A DNA stretch of 64,000 nucleotides from Impatiens glandulifera. Taxonomy: Eukaryota > Streptophyta > Magnoliopsida > Ericales > Balsaminaceae. The stretch covers positions 57,122,587-57,186,586 of the forward strand of contig NC_061865.1 in the NCBI RefSeq assembly GCF_907164915.1, given 5' to 3'. Positions 1 through 12,492 of this stretch are shown piece by piece. The notes under the pieces are model-generated. The model saw only the letters and a list, made by a program, of their open reading frames with translations, did not search any database and was not told where the DNA came from. A program made the position numbers and the translations under genes. Within the stretch, counting starts at the first letter, position 1. Each line of letters starts with the position of its first letter.

Positions 1-1378
1 AAAATTGAAAAGGGATCTAAGTATTTTATTCTAAGTCTTAATATGTGGGGGCATATTATCAAAAAGTTCAAACCTTCAATTATGATTTTCATTATCATGA
101 ACATGCTAATAAACAACACCTTCTCTATTTTGTTAGATAAGTTAGGAATGTGTGAGCCTCAGAAGGACTAGAAATCCATTATTTTAATACTCCCATCAAA
201 TTAATCATTTTGAAGAAACCTAATTTGAAATAAAGATTGATTTGATTAGCACATAGGTGTTATAACATGTTAGGTTATTGATAGTTAAATAATATAAAAA
301 ATGGCGCTAAAATAAATTAAGATAATTAATAAACTCCATTATCATTTCAAGTTACCTATAAAATGAAAATTTATATAAAAGAGAATTCGAACACTAACCA
401 TTGAATAATTTTTTTTATTGAAATAAAGATAAGGTTATATAACTTATATGTAGGTTTATTAAGTAGATAATTGGATTAACCTAGTTGGAGCTTAAATTAA
501 ATTAATTTTTTGATTTTAGCTTAACTACATAATATTTATCTACTAAATAAAAATTGAAATTGCATTAAATGATAATTATATTTAGATAAATAAATATTTA
601 TAACTTTTTAAAGATAGTTTGGTCATTATCTTTAATATTCTATTCGTAAAATTGTGTAACACAAATGTAATCTTATGATAAAAATCTCTCAGTTTTTAGT
701 TTTTTCTTTAAAATTGAAAACAATGCCTAATTCATATATTTAAAATGACCTTTTTTATATTTTTAGATATAAAAGTAGTTATTCCTACAATCTAATATTT
801 TTATTTTTGTTTGTATTATCTTACTATAAAGGAATAGCATATTTTCAGTAATTATATTCTATGAATGCATCTTATTCGTAACACTATTATTATGATATTT
901 TTTTAGATTCGTTCTAAGAAGTCATATAGGGAATTTATGTCATTCTTAAAAACGTTTTAGCTCATTAATTTCTTTATTTTCATGCATTTTTTTTTACTTT
1001 TATGATATCATATTTATGTTGTGATGTGATTTTTCTCACTAAGCTCCTCTTTAAAAAACAGCTCTATCAGTATTTAATGAAGTTTTCTCACTATTATAGA
1101 GTAAATATAGTAAATATATGCATCAAGCTTTATATAAATGATCTAATATTGGGTTTAATTTTATTTTACTCATAATTATTCTTTTGTTATCTTCTATTTC
1201 CTTTGTATAGTTGTTATATATTTGTTCTTCATGATTATTATGTTTTTTTTTCATATTATTTAAAATAAATAATATATATTTAAGATTAAATTATATATTA
1301 ATACATAACTCCTTTTCTCTTAAAAAAATCATATAGAAGTTTGAATTTATTTTTGTTTCATTACTTATATTTGATTTA
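1..1378. other. AT-rich intergenic DNA, no gene seen
   Basis: This stretch is strongly AT-rich, with frequent stops in every frame. I see no exon-like open stretch, RNA gene or clear repeat in it. It is distal upstream sequence of the EXA1-like gene. Confidence 0.6.
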
Positions 1379-1800
1379 GGGTCGGCAATTTCTGACCCAA
1401 TACAAAAACACGACATGAATCGAATATGAAAAAAATTAGGTTAGTGTCATGTATTTTTAGATTCAGGTCGAAATCAGGTCGACTTGTTTAACCTAATTAA
1501 TAAATATGTCAAATTTGGGTCGATCTTAAATGACACAAAGTAGACATGTGAACCAGTTTATAACTTTCTTTTGTAAAATTTTATATTTCCCTGTATAGAT
1601 GTGATTTAAATTATATTGAGTTAATCGGGTTGGGTTAAAGTCAAATCAATCATTCAGATCGGGTTCGAGTCAATTACAAATAAAAAAATTAAGTTCATAT
1701 TAAAAAATTTTATTCGAATTAATGAACATGTAAGTATCGCTCAACTCGCTAACTTGCCAATCAGAATCCACCAACCCGAAATCGATCTGAATTGTCACCC
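1379..1800. repeat. Dispersed non-autonomous element with GGGT...ACCC ends
   Basis: The segment is richer in GGGTCG / CGACCC words than its surroundings. It begins GGGTCGGCAATTTC and ends GAATTGTCACCC, which is an imperfect terminal inverted repeat. Internally it carries repeated GGGTTGGGTTAAAG / CACGACATGAATCG-type words, as seen in short non-autonomous DNA elements in many plant genomes. I could not find a convincing target-site duplication, so the superfamily stays open (hAT-like is a guess). Confidence 0.4.
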
Positions 1801-2593
1801 ATATTTTGAGTTTGTTTTATGTTTGTGTTGGTTGCGGTGCGGCTGATGCCTTATTCAGCCGAATAAGATTTGTCATCGCATATTTTTTAATACGCATAAC
1901 CCTTCAATAATTTTTAGATCATTTCCTATTCATACATTATGATTTTATTGACAATTTTTTCTTAAATCCTTGTTAATTGTTGTGTATCTTTCTTTTAACA
2001 ACAAATATAATTAAGAGAAATAATGAGAGAGGGAATACTTACCTATGGACTAATAATTTTTTTCTTTCTCTCTTTATACTTTTTCATTTTTTCCGTCAAT
2101 AAATCATTTTCTCTCTTGTTCTCCCTCAATTTCTTTCCCTATCACTATCTACGATTAAATAGTCAAATCTGAAATTGTTTTCTTATTTGCATATTAAAAT
2201 TTTTATATAATTTATATTTTACTTGTAACCTCTTAATTATAAGTAACATTATTTATATTAGTTTTTTTTAAAACTATTTAGTTAATTATTACAAATTCCA
2301 CCAATATTGCTCACTATTTGATATAATGCGTTTCTTAGTTGATATTTTTTTTTATTAGAAATCCATTCATATCTAAATAATTTTATTTATATTTTATATT
2401 AATTATAAACTAATATTCTATATGATCGTATTTATTTATAAATATTACATATTTATAAACCTAGCACAAATAAATTTAATTTTTACTTATTGTTCGCAAT
2501 TTCACCCGTTTATACCATAGTATTATTATTGGAGAAAATTGGCTTATCTGACCACCCAAACCCTCACGGCCCTTACATTAATCTGCTGCTGCA
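1801..2593. other. AT-rich upstream region of the EXA1-like gene
   Basis: No gene is seen. The sequence turns from AT-rich to pyrimidine-rich near 2580, just before the presumed leader of the EXA1-like gene. Confidence 0.5.
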
Positions 2594-2774
2594 TTCCTCC
2601 TCCTCTCTCTCTCTCTCTCCTCACCTTGTGCTTTGCGAGCCTCCTCGTCCTCCTGCATCTTCACTCCAGTTCGTCAGTCTCTACGACCCCTTTCTCTTCT
2701 GCTCCCGTGCCTGAATCCTGATCTTCTTTCCTTCCTCCCTCCCTTCCGGATCTTGTATCACTCATCTCAGCTCG
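2594..2774 (+). promoter_or_regulatory. Pyrimidine-rich leader with CT microsatellite (EXA1-like gene)
   Basis: About 180 bp directly before the start codon are rich in C and T, including a CT repeat near 2604-2632 and CCTCC/CTTCC runs. Pyrimidine-rich tracts around the transcription start and in the 5' leader are common in plant housekeeping genes. The short open frames that cross this stretch run on CT-repeat sequence and look like chance. The exact start of transcription cannot be fixed from sequence. Confidence 0.45.
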
Positions 2775-5700
2775 ATGGCTGAGGGCAAGCTTCAAATTCC
2801 CGACGATCTCATCTCCAAACCTAGTGATCAACCTTGGACTGACAAAGGTACTCGGTTACTCCTCTAATTTCTTCAATTTTCCGTTACGACTTTCATGTTT
2901 TCGATCTTGATGCTTGTTCTAATTTGGAAACCGATCTAAGCGAGCGCACGCAAGTTCTTCGCTGTTTCCGATATACCGATTTGTTTTCTCTGTGGATTCT
3001 TCTCATATGTCGCGTTTTAATCGTTTTAATACGGTCTTAACCTTCTTATACCTTGTATAGAATGATGATGATGATTCACGATTCTACTTCTGTGTTTTGA
3101 ATTCTCAGATTGATTCTATATTATACTGGTTTATTTGAAATTGATTTCTGTAATTCAAACATTTGTATCTCACATTGTTCTTGCATATATCCTTTTGCCT
3201 TTACAGTGAGTTTGTTGCTTATTCAACCTTGGAGAAGAACATTAATATCAGAAATTGTGTCTCATCTTAATGTATTTTAGATGTTTATTAACAGTTTTGC
3301 AGATGCCATACCTAGATGTGAATCATTCCATTACTGTATGTTAGCAAATGGATATGGTTAATTGAATGCAGATGTAAATTCCTCTTACGATAGTAATAGT
3401 TGTTGCTACTGCTGATTGGATATATTTATTTTTTTGGTTAAACTTAAATAGTGAGTGCGAGTCTTGAGTATTTTTGTTTCATCTGTTTAACATTATTTGT
3501 CTCTGTAATCTAATTCTTTGTTTATAGAATTACTTATTCCATCTGTTGCCATGCCTCTGATGAATGGTAGAATATTTTTTATGGCCAGTTACTTCAGATC
3601 AAGCAATATCGGAGAACGTCATCCCTCTGTCTCCTCAGTGGCTTTATGCTAAACCAAGTGAGATAAAGATGGTAAGTACTTTTTTATGGCCCTGTAGATA
3701 CCATTTTGGTGTCATTGATGTTCTTTTACTGCCTGAAAATTTGTATTGATATGACATAACTAATTATGTGGTGAGGTCAGAAAGTGAGATGTTTATAGGG
3801 GTCTAGATATGCTAAGATTGCTGATGTTTCTTTTTTATTCTATTGTGACTTTTATGTTGATAGGATGTAAAAGCACCAAGTTCTCTGTGTCTGGGAAACT
3901 CTGCTGAACCCAATCAGAAGGAGGCTTGGCGTACAGATGCTGCTCCTGAGGAGAAAAAGAATTGGAGAAGAATTGCAACTGAGACAGACACTAGCCGCCG
4001 CTGGCGCGAAGAAGAGAGGGAAACCGGATTGCTTGGTAGAAGAGACCGTAGGAAGACTGAGCGTCGAGTTGACAGCCCTGCTGGAAGGGAAACTGCTGAA
4101 AACAAATCTTTGCCTTCTTCTGAAAGATGGAACGATGTTGCTAGCCGTGGTTCTGGGCAGGAACCCAGGCGTGATGGCAAGTGGTCATCAAGGTGGGCAC
4201 TTGATGAGAAAAGTAAGGAACCTGTGAATGAGAAGAAGGCAGATGTAGAGAAGGAAGATGCTTATGCTGATAATCAGCCTATAACAGGCAGTAACCGCGG
4301 AGTTATAGAAAATGAATCAGATTCTCGTGACAAGTGGAGGCCTCGCCATAGAATTGAGGCGAACACTACTGGCTCCGGCACCTATCGCGCTGCACCTGGA
4401 TTTGGTGGAGAGAGAGGAAAGATGGATGAAGCTAAAATGGGGTTTGGATTAGGAAGAGGAAGATCTACTGGGACAGCTCCGAGCTCTCAGGCATTGGGTG
4501 CTGCTCCTTTTGATAGAAACAAAGGAATTCCTGGAACCCTAGGTTTTGCAACTAATATGTTTATCTATCCAAGGGGAAAGCTGCTTGATATTTATCGCAT
4601 GCAAAATGTGGAACGATCTTTTGCTACTGAACCTGAAGAGATGGAGGATGCACCTCCCATAACACAAAATACTGTCCTCCAGCCATTGGCTTTTCTGGCT
4701 CCACTTGAAGAGGAGGAGGTAAGGTTTAGTGTTTGGCTTGTTATACATGCAGACCAATTTATGTTTTCCTTGTAGCTGACTACAATTACTTTCACAATAG
4801 GCTATCCTTGATGATATATTGAAAGGAAAAATCACTAGCAGTGAGGCTATATACAATTCATTTACACCGAGCAGATCAACAGATAACATTACAGGTGATT
4901 AATTAGAGTAGACAATGGTTTATTCTAAGGTTTTGATTTTCATGAGTTGTTCTTCCATGCTTTCTAAATCTTATGAGCTTTCTTTGCCTTGCAGAGATGG
5001 GTGAAATAGAATCTAATGACGGGAAACATAATTTTCTTTCTTCTACCATGACTGAAGACAGTGACAAACTCCTTGACATTACAAAGGGTATTGCTCATCT
5101 TCCTCACAATCATAGCACCTCAAACGATTTGAATCCTGGAGTGATTTTGATTGATGGTGAGGTCAATTTTTTTTTTCTTTTTCATAATACTTAAAAATTA
5201 ATGCCATGATTCTAATGTTGAATTGGCCCATTTTCAGACCTTGAATCAGAATATAAAATTCCTGAGGTTAACACCAGGATTTATCCCGACCAATTGATGC
5301 CGTTGTCTTCTAATGCTGACAAAGCCTACAGAAGGCTTGAGAATGGTGGTATTGATGTCAAGGCTTCTCTGCCGGAAATCTTGGATTCATCTTCTAGTGG
5401 GCATCCTTTCCACAATGACTTTGTATCTGCAGCTTCAGCTGATGGAAATGTGAATCTTCCAGATGATTCAAATGGTTTGTTTATTTCATCATTAGCATCT
5501 CAAAGTTGGGGAAACAACAACCTGCATCAGAAAGAAACCAATGTCAGTCAGTATCATTTGGCCAGCGGTTTGCAACCAGAAGAACTGAGTTTATACTATC
5601 TTGATCCTCAAGGAGAAATTCAGGGTCCATTTCTAGGGGCTGACATTATCTCATGGTATGAGCAAGGTTTTTTTGCCACAGACTTACTAGTTCGTCTGGA

Positions 5701-8483
5701 AGATGCTCCTGGAGACTCACCTTTCCAGGAATTGGGTGATATCATGCCACATCTTAGATTCACTGATGGACAACACTCTAGCATCAATGATTTACCATCT
5801 AAAACTGAACAGCACGGAGCTCTGGAAATGAAAGTAGGAACATCCTTATCTGACTCTGTTCCTATATCTGAAATGGTTGATCAGCACTGGCCATTGTCTG
5901 GTCTTCCAGTTCAACATCCTGGATCAAGAATACCCGAGAATGAGGGTAGGTTTCATCATCTCCTACATTCCGAAGATCAGAATTTTCAGGACAATATTTC
6001 TCACGATGAAGGTTTGCTACTGTACTTACCCTTCTGAAATGTTTCACTTAGGCCTTGTTTGATCTGGGTTTATTTGATTAACCAGGTGGTTAAGGGTATG
6101 AAATTATATATTTTTTAAAATAGAGGGTATATTTGTTAGTGATTTGAATGAACTGATTAATGAGTAGATTGTTGATGGAATATGAGTTATTTGAAATGAT
6201 ATAATGTATTTATAACAAATTCTTTCTATTTTGTAGAAACTATGTTCCTAGGAAGAGCTGGGACTGGAAGTAGACCTCCTGTTAGTGGTGGAAATGTCTT
6301 GCCTAATATGATGGCCAATCATCCTTTTCCGTCTGAGTTTAGAGAATCAGGCATGGCTAACAGAAACGATAGTACACTTCACCCATTTGGGTTTTTGTTG
6401 TCTGAGCTAGAAGGCAATAATTATGCAAGACGCGATCAGCCGTCAAATATGATGGATCATGTTGGTGTTAATAACTATAATACAGCTGGAAGGGTCAGTC
6501 AATTTGGAACCCACGATCCAGCTCTATCTCCAGCTCAAGCCCAAGTTCGTCAGATTGACGCATGGCCTGATGCCAGAAGAAATGCAGACACGGTTGAGTC
6601 TCGCAGGACATCAAATATGAATCAAGATTCTAGGATCTTCGATACTATGTTATCCCAACAGATGCAACAACACCAGAACCATCAGCACAACAATCTACTG
6701 CCGTCTCAGGTCCTCCATGGGAATGAATCGGTTCTTGAACAATTTCCAGTTCGGAATTCTCTACACCAACAGCTGTCTGCGTCGGATCTTGAACACCTCA
6801 TTGCATTACAACAACTGCAACAGCAGCAACAACAACAACGTCAGAACCATCTTCAACAGCGGCAACAGCTGCAACAACAGCAACAACAGCTCCAATTGCA
6901 GCAAATGTATCTACAGAAGCAGTCGGAAGCTCGACAAGCTATTCTTGAACAGCTGATACAGGGTCGAAATGAAGATGCTCTTCGGAACAACAATCCTCTA
7001 GATCAGATGTTAATGAACCAGCAGGTCTTGCACGGGCTTCAACAGAATTCGTTGTATCCTCCTCCTACTCATAGGCAGCAGCTCCAGCAGCAGCTGCAGC
7101 AGCAGCATGTTGATCCGTCGTCCCTTGAACAGATTTTTCAAGCAGCGAAATTTAATCAAGTGCCTCGTCGAGGCGATCTAATGGAGCTCATTTCACGCGG
7201 AAAGCAGCAGCAACAGCAGGGGCATCATCCTCTTGGACTTAGACAGCAGCATATGCAATTGGAAGACAGACAAATGAGTAACCCTAATTTGGCTGGAGAT
7301 GAATTGAATCAATATCTTTGGAGTGTTGCTCAACAGCAGCAACAAAGACAGTTACCCGAGGATCAGATGAGTAGTCAGCTTGAACGTAATCTTTCGATGC
7401 GAGACCGTATTCAGCGAGGTCCATACGAGCAGCAGCCCTCTGGTTTACTTCATCGTTCTATGGAACAACCACCACTACCACAACAGCAACCGTATATGCA
7501 AATGCATTCTTCTGCTCGTCAACAAGACGATTGGACAGATTCCCACGTTCGTATGTTGCACCATAATAACTCGGAGCTGCTGCAGAAAAGGGAGTCAGAA
7601 AGGAATGTGGCTTCTGAAGACCTGAGTTCGTGGATGTCTGCCGGAGCAACTGACGATAGCTCGAAGAATTTGCTTATGGAACTGCTTCAACAGAAACAGG
7701 TCCGTCAATCTACTACCCCTGATCAACAACAACAAGTAGACCACCGAAGGGTGGGGGGTTTAGGTCATTTAATAAATCAACCCAGCAATATGTTGCCAGA
7801 TCGAGTTGAAGGAGGCGGAAATGGTTTGTTCCAGGTAGTAGGAGGATCAGAACAGAAGAAGGACAATGGAGTTGTTGTTGTTTCAGATGCGGTGGTGGCG
7901 GATAAGAAGCAACCGGTCAAATACGAGAGTGACAGTATTCATTTCGAGCTTCAAGACAGCATTGCTGCCGACCAAGCGGGGCTGCCAGCCGTAATTAACC
8001 GCGGTGAAATGTCGAGGCATAATTCTTCATCAGCATTTTCTGCCGGTATAGTTTCTGAAAGTAATGGTTTTTTCCAGGCATGATTTTGTTTAACTTGTTG
8101 ATTTGGTTTCTCCAGGTGGTGTTAAAACTACTACTACTACAGAGGGTGTGGAAAATCAAGATTCGGTTGAAGTGGCGGTTAGGCCTTCTTCGGGGAGTAA
8201 GAACAACAACAACAATGAGACTAGGTTGTTTAGAAGGACGTCGTCTTATAGTACAGACGCGGAGACTTCAGAACCGTCGTTCAGCGACATGCTGAAAAGT
8301 AACAACAGTAAGAAACAAATACAAACACAGGTTGCGGCGGCGGACGAGGATGTTGGAGGACAAATGGGGAAAAGCGGGAAGAAGAAAGGAAAGAAAGGTA
8401 GGCAACTTGATCCGGCCCTTCTTGGATTTAAGGTTACAAGCAACCGTATCATGATGGGTGAGATACAAAGGATAGATGATTAA
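2775..8483 (+). CDS. GYF-domain protein, EXA1/PSIG1-like translational regulator
   Basis: Eight exons: 2775-2847, 3589-3671, 3864-4718, 4801-4894, 4995-5156, 5238-6011, 6237-8045 and 8116-8483, all GT-AG, giving 1,405 residues. The start [14 protein letters not shown] and the end [19 protein letters not shown] plus QRIDD match the family's termini. Residue Y287 begins YPRGKLL, fitting the eIF4E-binding pattern YxxxxL-hydrophobic. The GYF domain lies near residues 539-596 ([14 protein letters not shown], then SWYEQGFF); it binds proline-rich peptides. Residues about 870-1050 are glutamine-rich. Arabidopsis EXA1/PSIG1 is a GIGYF-type cytoplasmic translational repressor linked to NLR control and potexvirus accumulation, so the same role is inferred here. 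By recollection the model is about 300 residues shorter than the Arabidopsis protein, mainly in the C-terminal half. Exon phases agree throughout. The first intron is about 740 bp and the last only 70 bp. Confidence 0.93.
6051..6215. mobile_element. MITE-like insertion in intron 6 of the EXA1-like gene
   Basis: Within the intron at 6012-6236 the sequence begins GGCCTTGTTTGATCTGGG and continues TTTATTTGA. The same kind of terminus opens a MITE-like element at about 63.7 kb. It is very AT-rich inside. A matching far end is weak, so this may be a truncated copy. Confidence 0.35.
6806..7350 (+). repeat. CAG/CAA glutamine-codon tracts in exon 7
   Basis: Interrupted runs of CAA and CAG codons encode glutamine stretches in the C-terminal half of the EXA1-like protein, roughly residues 870-1050. 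The longest is near 6806-6910. Low-complexity glutamine-rich regions are typical of GYF/GIGYF proteins and are expected to be disordered. Mixed CAA/CAG use limits repeat slippage, but length variation between individuals is still likely. Confidence 0.8.
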
Positions 8484-11400
8484 TTAAAAACTACAAATCA
8501 GTGAAACAAACAAACCAGCCTTTTTTTTCCTTTTTGTAAAAAGAAATTATACACCTCTTCCTCTTTGTTCCTCTTGAGAGAAAGTGAGCTTGTACCATTT
8601 TTTCTTTTTGCTGTTAAGAGCTGTACAATTTGTAGATTCTTCTTTAAAGCTTTTTTATTTGATTCTTTTACCTCTTTAAAACTTGTTGCTCTCATCTGCA
8701 ATAATGATCTCTATTATGTAATTCTGTATTTGATTGGGATGATATTTGCGTTGTTCAGTCCCGGTAGTTGAACTATAGTTGTGAATATAGTTTAATTTTT
8801 TTTTTAAATAAATTAGGTTTTTTTTAATAATAACTTGTAATTATGGTAAAATTGGGCTACTTATTAAGAGGTTTAATTGAGATTTCGAATATCTTATTTA
8901 TAAAAAAATATTTATGTCACTAATTTATTTATCGAATTTGAATTTAGTAGTCAAATTCTTGATTTGTTAAAATTCGGTAGTTAAAATAGTTAATGAATTA
9001 TTTATTTATAAATGTCACGTAAATAATAAGTTGACGTTTAATATAAAATATTGTTTTGTATAACTTTAATAATAATTTAATTTCTCGAGTTCGTATATTC
9101 ATCTTCTTCTTTGCAGCAAAGGAAATAATGCTATCGAATATGAATTTATTTTTATTTTTTTATTATGTGTTTTTAAAATTTATCTATCATATGGAGGTTT
9201 TTTACATATAATTTTTAATGTTTTTTTTTTTTTTTTATAGATTTCTTGCTGTTTTTGATAATATTTGTAGATGGTAAGTTGTTTGACAGAACTTTTTTCC
9301 GGCATTGGTTACCAACGCTTGAGCAAAGATCAATTTTACTGCCGCTCAAAATAATTCTAGGTGGAGATTCTTTAGAAACTACTTAATTGGTTGCTCGCCT
9401 TCCACTCACGTTGTTAAAAAAAAAAAAAAAAAAAAATTGACGTTATAAACTGATTGGTGGATCAGTTAATGAATATAGCCTTTAAATTTTATTTAAGGAG
9501 AATTAATTCCTTACAATAATTCATAAATATATATTGACTTTAAGATATTAAAATAATAAAATTAAAATGGTAAGAATTTAAACTCATGTTTTAGCTGCAT
9601 TCCTCTTAACTATACCAGTTCTTCTAAAGAACATGTGGCGGGTTATCGAGATGAAAGAAACTGGATGAGATGGAGATATTGGTTAGTTCTAGTTCCAATC
9701 TCTACAAATTTTATGTACGTATTTTGAATGCTGTAGATTTGTTCATTGGAATTCTTTAGGTTTAAGATCTCTGCAACTCAAATATGATCTATCCAGAAAG
9801 AAACATCAACTTTGTGCTTCATCTAGTTTATTTCCGAAAACGTAAGTTGTTTGTGCTGTTTTCGTCACTAAAATAGCCTATGTTCATCCGTATGTACTAC
9901 TGATTAGTTATTTTGATCTTCCCTATAGAGTGAGAGTGGTTTCAAATACTGAATTTTGAGTTACTTGCCATTACTATCTCTTATTCTAACCAGCAGATTG
10001 AATTGAAACATGGACGATGATGAACACATAGATGAAAGTTTATGCTTTAATCACATAGGATTATGATTTAGGGTTAGACTAATATTTGACTATTTAGGTT
10101 CAAATTATGTTATGAAATAAAGAACTTATTTCTGGTTTTTATCTCTTCTCTATTTTTTCCTGGCTTCTCATCTCCTTCTTGGAAAGGCTTACATTTCATC
10201 ACTAGACCACAGACTAATGAATTCTTCAAAGGAATCTTCAACTGTAAATTTCTCATATTGTACTAAAGCAAGAATCATTGCCATATTTGTTGCATGTTGC
10301 AGGTATAATCTCAATGTTTTAAATAATGATAGAATCGATGCATCTGAAATCAAATAAGCATTTTAGTATTCTCCCATTTTCTTTGTGCTGATTTCATTAG
10401 AGGATTTGCATGACCAGATGTTTACTGATTACTCAACTCAAGGAAGGTGCGATTGACACTCTTCAGTGAAGAAAAGACCGGTTTTGTTGCCCAGAGACAG
10501 TCTAGCTTTTCGAGGATGTATGATTTTTCAACACCTTCAAGATTGATTCTGAATGGCATAATTGTGCGATTTTCAAAATTCCTCCAACACACACAAGGGA
10601 TGTTTTTTCCCTTGTGTGATTGGAGTAACTTTCCAAAATGCATGTTATAAATAATTGTATATGAAAGAATGCAAAAGTTCGTATATGGTAGTTGCCAATA
10701 ACTGTTGCTGTGGTTTATAGGAAATGGACATTTTACTTTATTTAATTTTGTTTTAAAATTATCCTCAATTATGATTAATCAAGATCACATAAAATCTATC
10801 CTAATATTTCCATGAAATAAAGTCAGGGAATTAAAATGAAAGAGATAATTAAATGTATATTTTCCACAATTTTCAATGTTGGACACTATAATCTTCTGCA
10901 CTTAGATTCATTACTAGTATCTGTCTCAACCTTAGTCAGGATTTTCAATTTTTGTCCCTCGTGGAACTTTGTTTTGTTAGGATTTAATTGGTAGCTCTTG
11001 AGGCACTCCTTCATTGGGTAGCTCTATTGTCATGCTCTGGATCTAAACATTCACTTATGCATGATATTACTTTTAATAGATGGATTAATCCTTTAGTTGG
11101 AGGGATTCCATAAATTAATCCTTTATTTGAGGAGTGATTTATTTTCATTTCTATGTTGAATGAATTTCATTTCCTTGCTTGTAATCTGCTAACAATTCTG
11201 TGTAGTATTAACTTAACATAAGAGAGAATAATTATTTTTTTATCTTCTTGTGTTCCTTTCTTCCTGTAGTCCTTCAAGATACTACCTGGAAATATAACAG
11301 AATATCATCCTTTTATATAGAGTTCTATTACTATGACTTGTTCTGAGATATTCCTATTATTATTCCTATTCTTATGTTTCTTTCTTGAATGTTTGGGTTC

Positions 11401-12339
11401 ATGATATGCTCATGTAGCTGAGAGAATATTATCATTCGAAGCATGAGAAAGAATTCAACTGGGCATATTTCTTATGTTTAGAGTTTCAACGTAAACATAA
11501 ACATTTTCATGCTGCATGGGATTCATTATGGGTATGACAAAAAATGAAAACTAGATGGAATCTTCATATTTTCATTTATTGAGAAATATTTTCAGATCTG
11601 ACAAAGTAACAATAATTTAGAAATGCTGTAAATTTGAAACTAGCATGTATAGATTCTTTTTTTAGCTCGATTAATATTCTTTTCAATTTCACAGGGTGCT
11701 GGCTTGAAACTAGATGTTGTACTGGCACTATGGAAAGCTGAGTTCTTAAGGAAGGTGATGCAATGACGGATGCTGTCTGGTTCTTGTGCTTCTAAAGTTT
11801 TCATTTCTTACATGAAGCTTATTTGGAAACTGCTATTTTGTCACAATCTCTTACGATTTCAATGGAGAATTGCGGAAGTAAAAAATTGAAAGTTTTTTTT
11901 TTGGTTTAAGATTTTTTGGATCATAATCCATATTATGTTATAGATCATTGTCAAAGTAGGCAGTAATTTTCACGATGGAGAACAGTTAGACACACGATTC
12001 CAAGTGCTTGATATAAAATTTGAAAAAGAATCTGTTACATTTTGTAGGTAGGATTTATAGATGAGAAAAGAGAGAAAACCAATGATGAGAGGCCTATATA
12101 TTCTTCATTCATTCAAATATTCGATAGATTTCATTTGCAACATGGTACTCTATTTATATCCCTCTAAAGTGTTACCTACACAATCGGTTGCAACACATTT
12201 TTGAGCTGGCACAAACCTAATTAATAAACAGATAAGGGACTTATCTTATAGAAGCTCCCCATGTGACCATTGGATTACTTAACCCTTGGGTTCAACGCTA
12301 CGTCTAAAAGAATCAATTTGATCCATCTAATTCTTTTGA
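8484..12339. other. Intergenic DNA after the EXA1-like gene
   Basis: The first 300 bp are T-rich 3' UTR/terminator-like sequence. A poly-A run lies at about 9417-9437. Most of the rest looks non-coding. One exon-like open stretch, about 11695-11763, is listed separately. Short open frames at 10.0 and 10.4 kb (for example 10422-10650 on both strands) match nothing I recognise. Confidence 0.5.
11695..11763 (+). pseudogene. Possible orphan terminal exon or gene fragment
   Basis: After a TTTCACAG acceptor-like site the frame reads GAGLKLDVVLALWKAEFLRK and then VMQ and a stop. The amphipathic, K/E-rich composition and the good acceptor look exon-like. I do not recognise the family and cannot connect it to convincing upstream exons. 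It could be a relic of a lost gene, the end of a short transcript, or chance. Confidence 0.2.
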
Positions 12340-12492
12340 GATACCCACTAGGGTAACTCAACTGGTAAGAGTCTTGAACTAAGAGGATGAGGTTTCGCTT
12401 TTCAATGAAAGTATCTTGATTGAAGTGGGGGGTCATGGTGGTGGGATGTTGTGCTAGCTTCCTTCAGGGATAAAATAACCTGGTTTAAAAAA
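12340..12492 (+). mobile_element. tRNA-derived SINE, family 3
   Basis: The head has a box-A-like TAACTCAACTGGTAAGAG and a decayed box B. The tail CCTTCAGGGATAAAATAACC is followed by GGTTTAAAAAA. The same tail occurs in the minus-strand copy near 63.15 kb, and a related middle part occurs near 57.8 kb. The tRNA-like head with an A-rich tail fits a Pol III SINE. Confidence 0.5.

Noticed and set aside
2490..2721. Two overlapping open frames just before the EXA1-like ATG
   Set aside because: They run across the CT-rich leader, give low-complexity S/L/P peptides and end before the clear family N-terminus MAEGKLQIP at 2775.
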